The position numbers and the translations under genes were made by a program. Below the pieces are notes generated by a model. It did no database searches and was not told the DNA's origin. It was given only the letters and a program-made list of their open reading frames with translations. A stretch of DNA of 64,000 bases from Eutypa lata (lineage: Eukaryota; Ascomycota; Sordariomycetes; Xylariales; Diatrypaceae). The DNA lies in NCBI GenBank assembly GCA_022661535.1, contig JAKULF010000001.1, positions 992,001 through 1,056,000 on the forward strand. Direction: 5' to 3'. Below, piece by piece: positions 1 to 10,315 of this stretch (position 1 is its first letter; every line of letters starts with the position of its first letter).

Positions 1-2
1 CC

Positions 3-1105
3 GAACTTGACATTGCTGCCTTCTTGGGGGCGTCATATCCTAAGCGGCGGCAACAACTGTCCAAGGTAGCCGGTAAGACTCCCACCTAATTTGATACGCA
101 CTCCACTCATATAGGAGTTTCATAGCTTTGGATCCCAATAAAGATAACTCCAAGGGGTCGGATCCCATAATCCCATCCCAGAACGACACGCGATCTCTGC
201 TCAAGCCTACCGATACGGCGGAGATACTCTCTCCACTATCGAATGAACTCAAACAGTTGCTCCCCAGTACTAGTAATTTTACCGAGTCGGTCATAGATTT
301 ATTTTCACGGGCGGAGGTTATCTTCCAACAGCCCTGGGCTCTTTCTACAATGGTTCTACGTGTCACCGCAGACATCGTCGTCAAACTTTCCCTAGGTGCA
401 GATGACACAGATGAATACTCTGCCCTGGAGTACCTTCAGCAGCACCTACCCGGCTTTCCCTTCCCAAAACCACACGGGCTCATTAAGTTGTCCCACTACT
501 ACTTGATGTTTATGACCTATATTCCGGGATCAGACCTGGAGAAAGCATGGCCCCAGCTAGACGTTGTCCAAAAGAGGGGCATCAGCAGCCAACTTAATAC
601 CTTATTCTTGGAGTTGAGATCCCTCCCACATCCAGAGAACAAGCAGCTAGGTGGACTTCAAGGACAGGGTTGCAAGGATGGCAGGAGAGGTGTACGGGTC
701 AGCTCCAAGCCCATCATGAACGTCAACGATTTTGAGGATTTCGTTCTCCGCTCCGGGTTTCCGAACACAACACAGCTATACAGGAGTTTCTTACAGGGGG
801 TCTGTCCGCCGATGCCATACAAGCCCGTTTTCACACACGGGGACGTTCGACCGGCGAATATCATGGTGGATAAGGCCGAGTCCGGGGAATGGAAAGTGGT
901 GGGCATCGTCGACTGGGAACGAGCCGGTTTCTATCCCGAGTACTGGGAGTCTGTGAAGATGACAAACAACTTGACTCACTCGGAGCGTTGGGACTGGTAT
1001 GCTCATTTCCCAGACTGCTTGCACCCTAAAGAATTACCCGGCACGCTGGTTTCTGGACAGGGTGTGGGACCCTCTCGTGGAATTCTGCTCGTCCGTATAA
1101 TTTAG
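3..1105 (+). CDS. APH-family (aminoglycoside phosphotransferase-like) kinase, 5'-partial, probable frameshift near the end
   Basis: The protein has the kinase-fold phosphotransferase signature: HGDVRPANIMVD (catalytic Asp and metal-binding Asn) at about 835-870 and IVDWERAGFYPEYWE (DxE-type metal motif) at about 905-950. The family (APH, Pfam PF01636) is greatly expanded in filamentous fungi and most members have unknown small-molecule substrates. No ATG opens this frame. Instead a coding stretch 3-72 joins 126 onward through an in-frame 53-nt intron (73-125, GTAAGA..TAG), so the gene begins left of the window. The frame as it stands ends at 1105. Near the end, however, the family-typical ending (RWFLDRVWDPLVEF) lies in the +1 frame from 1029 and stops at 1100, so one base seems gained in the AAA at 1028-1030. 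Either the gene has a late frameshift or the assembly has an error. Family is sure; substrate unknown. Confidence 0.8.
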
Positions 1106-1397
1106 ATATTATACGAATTTGGTAGCATGGACCCAAATTTCGTATAGTATAGGTGTTTCTTAATAGCTCAGTGGCTCCAGCAGCATAATTCCCATTATCC
1201 ATTTAATTCGAGAGTGAACTTGTGATGATTTTACTATTTTATGCTAATTTAGTCAAGACTATGTCGCATCTTCATTATAAAATGTTAAAAACCTTGCATA
1301 TAGTATTACTTATGTAAGCATCCCTTATCTTATCCGGGGAGGTGTATTTGATACAGCTACAGTTCTGCATAGAGAATACCCGGACACATTATGGATC

Positions 1398-3002
1398 CTA
1401 CTCTGCCTCTGGGTCAAAAAGCGGCCGCTCCGCCTGTGGCGTGATGCGGAGCATATGCCGTTTTGTCTCTCCCTCCTTGACCTTGAAGTCGCGTAACGCC
1501 GAACTATAACCACGCTGTCAGTTCTTTTGTCTCCAAGGCAAATCCCGCATAATATATGTAGGTTTTTATTTTAGACCCTTACTGTTGTGTTACGCGGTTA
1601 TCGTAGACCACTACTGTTCCCGGTGTCCAATGGACTCGGATGTGCCAGTCCTGACCATGCTCAATGTGGTTGTAGAGGAAATTTAGGAGGTTCGCTGTGA
1701 TAATTTGCTTTTAATTAGCCCCAAGTGAAGACGATATATCGCGGAATGGGGGAACGGCGTAGACAAGCAGGAGGGGGGGTCCCTACAGCTTTCTTCCTCT
1801 TTGTAACCCTGGATCCGGCGGGTGTACAGCCGGTTCACGTAGAGTGAGTTCTTCTTTGTCACCTGCGGAGATCAGCTGAGTTCCATTTTAAAATCACTCT
1901 ACAATTAAGACGATAATCTAGCTTACTGGATGTGTTCGGATAACGGGGTGCACGGTCTCTATGGGTTCACGTATCTATTTTGTAACAACAAGTTAGTATC
2001 TGATCTTTCATCATATCCTGTAGAAAGTTGTATAACAGAACGGGAAAAGTAGGATATTAACTTTTTCCAAGTACTTACGTATCTCTCTTTATGATCCGAA
2101 ACGTGTGCCTGGTCGAAGCCAGAGTGTGTCGCATATAGACCATGTAGGCGTTTTCTATAGTCCTCCGAGAGGTTCTCGTACGCGGCAGTGGTAGACAAGT
2201 ACAGAGTATCCCCACCCGATTTCGGAGTTGCCAGACAGAAGAAGATGGTAGTGCCCATGCCATTTCTGATGATTATTAAACATTAATTATTATCAGCCTT
2301 TGCTATGTCATCAAGGTATACAACTCCTAAACAACCATCCCACGCATGTATGTATGTACTCACATCTCATAACTCATATCAGTGTGCCACTTGATGCTAC
2401 TGACATTATTCTTGATCTCCTGATCGACGGCGCCCGCCGTGAAGTCCCGGTAGACAGGCAACAGCTCGGGGTAATCCTTGACCTGGCCGCCCATCTGGTG
2501 GATGTGCAGGGGCCCAAAGTGCGCGCCGAACTCTCGCTGCCTATCCTTGCCGATGTCCGGGAAGTCCTGATCCTTGAAGACGAGGACGCCGCGCTCGGCG
2601 GCCAGCAGCGCCAGCTCGTCGCGCTGCGCGCTGGTCAGAGAGCTCAGCTGCAGCCCGCGGACTTCGGTCCCGACCGCCGGCGTGATCTCGTCGAAGGTAG
2701 CGCCCGGGGCGCTCAGGAGAGCTTTCTTTTCCGGGTCGGCTCGTAGCCCGACGTCTGTGTGCTGGAATTCTTCGAGGGGTGGCTGTTTCCCCGGGACATA
2801 GTGTGGGAGGTAAGACGCATATTTATACTATATACGACCAAGAGTTATTAGCTGAGTTCAACATAATGATTAATAGAGGCAATCTCTATTGTATATGATG
2901 GTAGTTACTTACGTCTGAAGTCTTGTAGTCAATGGATGTGTCGAAGGCGATATACTTATCAGTGCTCACTTTAGCTTGGCGCGTCTCGGTGATGGTCGCC
3001 AT
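1398..3002 (-). CDS. TauD/TfdA-type alpha-ketoglutarate-dependent (sulfonate/taurine) dioxygenase
   Basis: Seven exons join in frame on the minus strand: 3002-2913, 2827-2364, 2265-2079, 1956-1927, 1862-1787, 1694-1583 and 1503-1398. They give 354 residues, normal for fungal Jlp1/TauD proteins. All six introns are GT-AG, and exon 4 is only 30 nt (TVHPVIRTHP). The iron ligands are visible: WHTD (H178, D180) and QHSAL (H320), with the 2-oxoglutarate-binding Arg in RHMLRITPQ (about R339). SGGDTLYLS and RLHGLYATHSGFDQ are also typical of the family. The family oxidises the carbon next to a sulfonate using O2 and 2-oxoglutarate, releasing sulfite, or attacks related substrates; which one cannot be read here. 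It is divergent from an anion-type permease, which supports a sulfonate role. The ATG at 3002 begins a short exon (MATITETRQAK) whose donor is GTAAGT. Confidence 0.9.
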
Positions 3003-3625
3003 CTTGAATTCTTTGTAGGAAATAAAATTACACAAAAGGCTATTGTATAGTGTAAAACGTCATATGTGAGACCTCGATGGCATACATGCCCAGAAGATAG
3101 ATTATCGGGCCTCCCACTTTATAGCTTCGATAAGACTGGGATTGTATATGAGGCAATGCGGAGTTAGCATTGCACCATTTAGCTGACGAGGGGATATCAG
3201 CGACTCCAAGTTTTAACAACAAGTGACTATAGACCTGTTTTTATTCTGTATTGCGTGCGTTAAGGTGGGATACCTATCCAAGGCATGCAATGCCCCTCGT
3301 GCAATGTGCTACACCCGGCATGTAAGATCTAGCTCGTGATTCTTATCATCTCCGGCCTCGTAGCTATGCGCGGCCTTCTGGCCGACAACAATAACCAAAT
3401 CGCGTAAGGTCATCCCTAGACTTTAAACTAATCGCAACAGATGGTTGGGTCGCCATTGTGGAAACGAAATTGCGCCATCCGCGTTTCGTGGGAGCCGCCA
3501 CCGTGGACATATAATACTACTATAGATACTAAGACGATCACGAAGCCAATACATCTATCTCCAAACAGCTTTGTGTCTGTGTCTATGTTTACGACCAAAA
3601 CTCGGTAATTAAACTTCAGCAAAGC
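3003..3625. promoter_or_regulatory. Shared divergent promoter of the dioxygenase and permease genes
   Basis: The 623-bp gap between the two start codons holds no credible coding frame. It contains four copies of the hexamer GCAATG: 3153-3159 (GCAATGC), 3167-3173 (GCATTGC, opposite strand), 3287-3293 (GCAATGC) and 3301-3306 (GCAATG). The first two form an inverted repeat with 7-bp arms and a 7-bp spacer. No exact Cys3/MetR-type ATGRYRYCAT site was seen. That the repeats bind a common regulator is inference. Confidence 0.45.
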
Positions 3626-5524
3626 ATGGCTGATACGAAGACGGGAACCGGCGATATAGCTGCTCGAGAAGTCGACGGATCAGAAAGTGCGGCTAACGAA
3701 ACCGACCTCTCAGGGGTTCCAACTAAGCCAAAATCTTCGCGATGGAGGCGCATTGCCGGTCTATTTTGGGACTCGTTCGACGGCGAACCCAGAGAACGCA
3801 GGTACATTCGGAAGCTTGATTCGTATCTCTTGTAGGTTGTGCTGCTAGACCTCCGGGAAAATGATATGGAAGACTTATTTTACACTAGTTCGTATATCTG
3901 TCTCGGATACTTCGTCAAGTATCTCGACCAGACCAACTACCGCAAGTATCTCCCAATTTCCTGAGGTGGTTATAGTTGCTAACACCTTCATAGTGAATGC
4001 ATTCGTTAGTGGGATGCAAGAAGATGTACGTATGGAGGCAAATGTTCTCCCAGATACGTGCTAATCACATTCCTAGCTTAGCCTATATGGAAATGAGCGT
4101 AACTTGCTAGTCACATACTTCAACATTGGTATCATTATCGGCACGATCCCCTCACAGATGATTCAACTACGATTCATACGACCTTCCGTGTGGATACCCC
4201 TCTGCGAAACGCTGTGGTCCATTCTTGTCATGGTCATGGCATCCGCCAAGAACATAGAAACTCTCTATGTCTTGAGGTTCTTCGTAGGGCTGCTTGAAGC
4301 CTGCGCGTTTCCTGGTTATGCTGCCTTGCTGGGAGGCTGGTACGGACCAAGGCAACTCTCCAAGCGGGTGGCCATTTTCGAACAGACCCAAGCTATCGCA
4401 AGTATGTTCAGTGGTTATCTTCAAGCCGCTCTCTATACTGGTCTGAATGGGAGGCTGGGCCTATCCGGTTGGAGATGGCTCTTTATTTTTGACGGCATTA
4501 TATCGATTCCCATCGCTGTCTGGGGTTTCTTCGCCATCCCAGACCTACCACACACTACGAAGGCCTTCTATTGGAAGGGTGATGTGAGTTCTTAATTGGC
4601 TAGCTCTCGAATTCCAGAAAGCGTATAGTGTGTTAGCATGGCTAACACCTGTTCAGGACAAGGAGTACGGCATCAAGAGGATTGAAGCACTAGGCCAGAA
4701 ACCACCTGAGCGGCTCACTCTAGGTGTTATTAAAAGAGTCTATAAGAATTGGCGTCTCTGGCTGTTTATTCTACCCTACCTGTGAGTCACCCTTCAGATG
4801 GCAGATTTTATAGGCATAACCATGCAGCTAATAGCTTCTCAAAGGATGGTTGCACAAGCCGGATCCGGAACCAATTATTTCAACCTTTGGCTGAAGTGGG
4901 CTGGTTATAGCGTCGTCGACACCAACATCCTACCTACTGCAGGGAGCGCTATAAACCTCGTAGCGGCCTTCATCTTTGGTGCTATTGCAGATGCTACAGG
5001 ATACCGTCTGACTACACTCATAGTCATTCAGCTGCTTGTTATGGTGTCTAATATTCTCCTATCCGTTTGGAACATCCCAAAGGCTGCTTTGCTATTCGCC
5101 TTCTATCTGTCCTTTGTCGGCGCCGCCGCGCAGCCGATAGTAATAGTGAGTCGTATATTTGACAGAGAGATAAATAGGATGTTGACTAACGAATCTGCAG
5201 GCTTGGGGCCACCAACTGAATAGAGCAGATCCAAACTTGAGACAACTCTTGGTTGCCACTGGGAACATTTTCACATATTGTTTTTCAGCCTGGATGCCAC
5301 GTAAGTGACGGTAATTCCAAGTTCTAATGATGGCTGGGTTGCTAACAAGAATAGTTGCTCTGTTCCCTACATATGATGCGCCCAAATACAAATACGGTTA
5401 CCAGATTTTGATCATGTTTGGCGGTCTGGCTATTTTTGGCTCTTTTCTTCTCTACCTTTTCCAGGGAAGGAAAGAAGAAGCGAAGACGGCACGGGGTTCT
5501 GAAGATGAAGTTCCACAACACTGA
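3626..5524 (+). CDS. MFS transporter, anion:cation symporter family (Dal5/Seo1/Soa1-like permease)
   Basis: Eight exons join in frame: 3626-3831, 3889-3941, 3994-4025, 4077-4583, 4657-4781, 4845-5145, 5201-5300 and 5355-5524. They give 497 residues, the usual size for this 12-helix plasma-membrane family. Signature stretches are GYFVKYLDQTNY, NAFVSGMQEDLSLYGNERN, RFFVGLLEACAFPGYAALLGGWY, SGWRWLFIFDG and GSGTNYFNLWLK. The YGNERN and GWY signatures place it with the allantoate/pantothenate/sulfonate permeases rather than sugar carriers. Intron 2 (3942-3993) begins GCAAGT, a GC-AG intron; no GT donor there keeps the frame, and its CTAAC branch site lies 13 nt before the acceptor. All other introns are GT-AG. 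It is divergent from a TauD-type dioxygenase, so uptake of an organosulfonate is the likely job, though the substrate is inferred from context only. Confidence 0.9.
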
Positions 5525-6058
5525 TAAATCAATGTGATCCAAGTCCGACCGGTAGGACTTGAACTATTTCTAGGATGAGCAACGTTGAAATATAGATTTG
5601 ACTCCCTCTAGTAACAGCACAACATCATCAGAGGGTCTGTAGGTAGTCAACACTGAGGATGATAGTTAGCAAGCGATAATCGTAGTGCGTTCTCGTATGC
5701 ATACATATTAAGAAAAATGATTATCCTAATACCGGTTTACTTATGACACAATCCTATCAAACTATCAAATATTAATAAGTACAAGGTGAAGTGATACGAG
5801 CAATAGAGTTAAAGGAGGCAATCAACGAAGTACTTTGTACCTTTTAGGGGCTTATCAACTGGCCTAGCGGCAGATAAGATGATGCAACACCTGGCTAGCA
5901 CCTAACATTAGCACTTAACTAAGCTTGACTGGAATCCCCAGCCTATTTTTATTGAGGCTGACTTCCGCAGAACAACTTCCTTTACATCATAACTCAACAC
6001 CACCATCAACACCACTTCAATTCAATCTCGCGACAATACACTCTCAGTCACGTCAAAA
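5525..6058. other. Intergenic, no gene seen
   Basis: This stretch carries the 3' flank of the permease and the 5' flank of the Hub1-like gene. The last 120 bases before 6059 are rich in C and A (CAACACCACCATC-type), as usual for fungal 5' leaders. Out-of-frame reading through the next gene gives a long ORF from 5925 that has no protein-like features. Confidence 0.5.
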
Positions 6059-6973
6059 ATGGCTGACGAGGTCGCGTCAAAGCCCACAACGCGGGGCGAT
6101 TCCCCACCACCACGCAAGCGCAGCCGCAGCGACGAGCGCAGCCTCTCGCCCCGTCGCCAGCGGGACCACCATCAACACCACGACAGGCGAAGAGATCGCG
6201 GCGGTAGGCGGGATGACTATCGTCCGCGCAACAATGATGACCGGTATGGAAGAGGAGGAGAAGGCTCAGATCGCAACCGGGATTTCGCACGACGTGATAA
6301 CCGAGGCGGCGGCGGTGGCGACAACAGCAGGAATTCTTCTTCCTACCGCAGAGACGGGGGAGCTGGTGACTATGAGAAGAGGAGAGATGATGGCGGTAGT
6401 GACAACAGACGTGAAGGAGATTCCGGTGGGGATAGGGATAGGGAGAGGGAGCGCCCGCGGCCTAAGAAGGGTCTCGGTGGTTTCAAGTACAAGGAGAAGC
6501 GCCGAGACGACGACAATGATAGAGATGGCGACCGGCGCGGTGGTGGTGGTGGTGGAGGATCATTCCGAGGCTACCGACAGCGCTCGTCGTCGCCTCGTCG
6601 TCGGGACCGCGAGCATGATCGTGACTCTGCGCCCAAGAAAACCAGCAAATCGAAACGTGCCGACGACGACGACAGCTCGAAACCCCCGGCGAGAGCAGCA
6701 GCAGTAGCAGCAGCGGCACCGAGGATGAGTGGCGAAGAGATGATCATCGTGAACGTGAACGACCGGCTGGGGACCAAGGCGGCCATACCCTGCCTGGCGT
6801 CGGACTCGATCAAGAACTTCAAGATCATGGTGGCGGCGCGCATCGGCCGCGAGCCCCACGAGATCCTCCTCAAGCGGCAGGGCATGCGGCCCTTCAAGGA
6901 CATGCTCACGCTGGCGGACTACGAGATCAGCAATGGTGTGCAGCTGGACCTTGAGGTCGATACTGGTGACTAA
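6059..6973 (+). CDS. RS/RGG-rich protein with C-terminal Hub1/UBL5-like ubiquitin fold
   Basis: A single exon encodes 304 residues. The ATG context (CAAAAATGGC) is good. Residues 1-220 are low complexity: RS/SP dipeptides, many RD/RE/DR repeats, poly-G runs and KRSRSDE-type basic stretches, like SR-type splicing proteins. Residues 228-300 match Hub1/UBL5: MIIVNVNDRLG, a conserved Asp at 249 at the position of yeast Hub1 D22, then FKDMLTLADYEISNG. Hub1 is a 73-residue non-conjugated ubiquitin-like protein that binds HIND motifs of the spliceosomal proteins Snu66 or Prp38. Here it ends LDLEVDTGD and lacks the usual Tyr-Tyr tail. Role in pre-mRNA splicing is inferred from both halves. Met223 and Met228 could serve as internal starts giving a free Hub1-like protein. 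Domain call is strong; the function of the fusion is unknown. Confidence 0.85.
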   Translation: MADEVASKPTTRGDSPPPRKRSRSDERSLSPRRQRDHHQHHDRRRDRGGRRDDYRPRNNDDRYGRGGEGSDRNRDFARRDNRGGGGGDNSRNSSSYRRDGGAGDYEKRRDDGGSDNRREGDSGGDRDRERERPRPKKGLGGFKYKEKRRDDDNDRDGDRRGGGGGGGSFRGYRQRSSSPRRRDREHDRDSAPKKTSKSKRADDDDSSKPPARAAAVAAAAPRMSGEEMIIVNVNDRLGTKAAIPCLASDSIKNFKIMVAARIGREPHEILLKRQGMRPFKDMLTLADYEISNGVQLDLEVDTGD

Positions 6974-8332
6974 GTCAAGAATGGCGGAGGGGAACGAAGG
7001 TCGCGATGGATGGTTTGCCCGGAAATGAGTGGTCTAGCTATGTACTTAGCTTGTGTATACCTCAGCTGCAGATACGGCATGGTCTAGTTGTCGACAAGAG
7101 GGAAAATTTAAATTCACTGATGATTCCTCGATTTCTACCCGGTTGTGCTATCCTATTTGAGAGAGGATTTAGTGTTCACGTCTCGTAAGCCCCACTCGTC
7201 TATAACCTCATAGAATTAGAGGCATCTTAGTGGAAATGCGATTGACAATTATAGTACGTTCAGATGGTATGAGAGAGTTTACAGGTGAGCATCAAGTCTA
7301 TTTTTATGATTCCTTCTCGGTGTGCTCTATTTTCCCTTCACAGACATCGCGGTATTATATCAACAATTCAAAGAGTATTCCACGAGCGTAACAACTAGGC
7401 AACACAGATCAACATGTCTCTATTGTTATCACAACCGCGATAGTTACATATAATGGTGGCATATATTATTCCTCGGAGAGAAGATACAATATTTGCTAAC
7501 AACTCCGTAATAACACGAAGTACGTGTAAATCTCGTCTGATTACCATTAATATGTTAAATGCTGATAAGACAGAACTTCAGAGGAAGATGGCAGTGTGTT
7601 CATCGGCTTATGTTATCCTATTATTTTCCCCGTGATCCATATTGCCGCATGTTATTTACATATTTTCAATGGGCTTATTATTGTTCTAAATGGCCCTCAC
7701 GAACCTATAGACAACAGGCTGGAAAGCGATATATAGCAACTTGTGACGGTCTTAGAAGCTAAGTGTCTTCCAATTATATTAGGGGCTTCGGTCTTGCAAT
7801 TGAGATTACTTCCGGTAGGTTTCCCTCACAGCCGTAAGATAATGTATCTAATCGGTATATGAATAAGCATTCGTATCCTAAGGGATATTCAGCACAAAAT
7901 TATCATATAATACCGACTTTCCTCGGCATTGACAGATATGTAAACGGGTTATATTCACTATGCATTACACATATCTATAGCTATAACTTCCTATTCTAAT
8001 AGCAAATGTTCCATGAATACTGAACATGGGAGGCTTATCCACTTAGAGCAGTGTTCGAAATGGAATTCACTGGTTGGCAGGAGATATTAGTTGACAACGA
8101 ATTGCATTGTTGTTCTATCATTGAGTTTGATGAAGCAAATGTCTAATCTAACTGATTTCCACCCCTGACCCCTTTCGGGTCCTCTAGCCTCCATGCGAGG
8201 TCAAATCAAGTTCGATTCCGCCAGCCGCGACACCATCTCCTCACAATTCTACCTCCTACCTCCTACCTCCTATCCCCATCCACCCACACATACACCACGA
8301 GTCTTCGCATCCTAGAGACGTGGCTAGATAAT
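6974..8332. other. Intergenic, no gene seen
   Basis: About 1.36 kb of A+T-leaning DNA with only short random ORFs. A CTACCTC heptamer is repeated about three times near 8250-8272, just past the end of the secreted-protein gene. A TTCGATTCC string near 8209 resembles a Pol III B box but has no tRNA around it. Confidence 0.5.
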
Positions 8333-8693
8333 TCACTGGCCACAGACCTGATCGACAGCCTGCCCAGCGCAGTTGTTCCCCCCGTGCTGCCAGCACTGGG
8401 AGTCGATGCTGTTGACGGCCGTGTACACGCTGAAGAAGCACTGCGCCTGGTTCGTGCTGTCCGCGCAGAGGTGGTAGCACCGCGCGCACGTGTCGGAGTA
8501 GCCGCCGGCCTGCTCCTCGCAGACCGTCAGGTCCGGGGGGCCAGTGGGCTCCGGGGTGGCGGAGCTGCTGGTGGAGGACTATTGAGATGTGTTAGTATGG
8601 TAAAGCGCGGCCTTGGATAGGTTGATGGCAATTATTTACCTGGGCCAGGGCAATGCCGGGCAGCGCCAGGGCGAGGATAGCGGCGAACTTCAT
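8333..8693 (-). CDS. Small secreted protein with eight cysteines (effector-like)
   Basis: Two exons (8693-8640 and 8578-8333) give 99 residues. Exon 1 is exactly a signal peptide (MKFAAILALALPGIALAQ). The 61-nt intron starts GTAAAT and has TACTAAC before its acceptor AATAG. The mature part begins with a short Ser/Thr/Pro linker and then has eight Cys with spacing C-x10-C-x2-C-x3-C-x8-C-x14-C-x7-C-x8-C, ending VCGQ. An even number of cysteines suggests four disulfides and an extracellular place of action. I do not recognise a named family (it is not a hydrophobin pattern, since there are no CC pairs). Such proteins are often secreted effectors or antimicrobial-type peptides, but that is only inference from size and composition. 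Confidence 0.85.
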
Positions 8694-10315
8694 GATGGCT
8701 ATGTAATCGGCGGGTAGTTTGGTGGTGCTGAATCCAATTAAGAGAGAAGGAAATTCGACTTGACTTGACTGAAACTGGTGGACTGGATTCAGAAGTGATT
8801 TTCAGAATATAACGACGCGGACCAACAGCCAGTTTTATAGTGCGGATGCCGGTATAAATCGCCTCCTATTTTGGCATCAAGGATCTGGAGCTGTGCCGCA
8901 TCGTTGCCTAGTGTCTAACCCGTCTCGGGGGCTGGAATTGTTGAGACTAATTTCCTTGACAGGCCCTGACAGGCCCTGACATGGGGTTCCTCGTCTATGC
9001 GCGCCGGGCTAACCAAGGGTTTGAAGAACAAAAGAAACAGAAACAAAAAAGTTTTCTTTTAATGGACATTGTTGGCCTTCTTCAAGGCAGCATTCAAGGC
9101 AACAGCTAGCTACCTACGTCCAGTTCGCAGATGTTGCAATTGTCCAGTATGACTATATTCAGGGTTCCACTTTTCACCAACGTACTTGTTATAGTTGGCT
9201 CTATGAAGTGGCATATTGCTTTTGCTATAGTTACTTGTCAATGTAATATTGCATGAGTGAATAAGGTGTTTTATGTACATTGAGTTTCGTTCTAATAATT
9301 ATCAAAGTTTCACAGGAGAGAAATTGGCAACCTGCCTCTTTAGTCCTCATTCAATGTAGCGGTCAGGACTCAGGATCACCTAGCTAAATATCAGTTGCCA
9401 GTTGTTGATATTTAGGCACCCTACGTATCATAAGTTACAATGCGAGTGAAACATATTGCCGCGAAGAAAATTCTATTTATTCTGCCATTATTAAGTGACG
9501 TTACACCAACATCGGACGTTCGAAATCTCAGCTCTAGAAAGTCAAAGTAGTGACAGTAGTCAGCATTCTTTCTGTAGTTACGATAGAGGCAAGTCTTGAC
9601 GGGTAGAACAAGACTACTAATGCTATATACAAATGACCACGCTTCCTATAAGGGACACACTCAACTAAGCAGATTATGATACGAGTGATTATTTCCTCTT
9701 GTCTGCTTGTCCCTGAGGAGCACTCGGGTTGAGTGCACTGCAAACTTGTGAACGAATATGGCAAATTGAGAACTCAACTTTGAACTATACGTGGTTACTC
9801 TCAATTGGTGAATATATAGGAAGTTGTCTCAACCAATTTGGAGATTGAGGACCCCCGAGTTTATACTCTGTATCCTTCTAACATGATGGAAAACAAGTTC
9901 TAATTGGTACGAATATGTATTAAAAAAGTCGCTGCAAATTCATGTTTTTGGAATTTTTAAGGAACTCATCAAGACTAAGGATCTAAAAGAGGTCTAGTTA
10001 GTTGAGTTAGTCGACGCGACAACTAGTTAACTATAGTCACGTGAACAGGCGTCACGGCTTTTAGATACCCGTGATGTCAGACGCGGGGCATGACGCGCCC
10101 TCCGAAAGACATCTCAGACAATCTTATGAGTCAATGCTAGGCATTGCTTCTTTCTACGTACATATAGTGGTCAGATCTGATTTCGAGAGGACAAAGTTTG
10201 ATTAAAGACCACAGAGTGTTCAATTATTGAAACATTTCTATTGTGTCTTTTCTTGATCTCAACCTTCCTTAATTTGCAATTCATATCCCGTACTATTCAC
10301 AAAACAAAAGAAAGC
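8694..10315. other. Intergenic, no gene seen
   Basis: About 1.6 kb. It holds the promoter of the secreted-protein gene on the left and that of the alkyltransferase gene on the right. At about 8958-8982 the unit CAGGCCCTGA is repeated about 2.5 times. No coding frame here looks protein-like. Confidence 0.5.

Noticed and set aside
2300..2801. Plus-strand ORFs of 148 and 75 residues
   Set aside because: Antisense to exon 2 of the TauD gene, which has clear family motifs.
5925..6707. 260-residue ORF overlapping the Hub1-like gene
   Set aside because: It is the +1 shadow of a low-complexity coding region and has no domain; the real frame has the Hub1 fold.
8195..8235. AGTTCGATTCC resembling a B box
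   Set aside because: Flanks do not pair; no tRNA fold.
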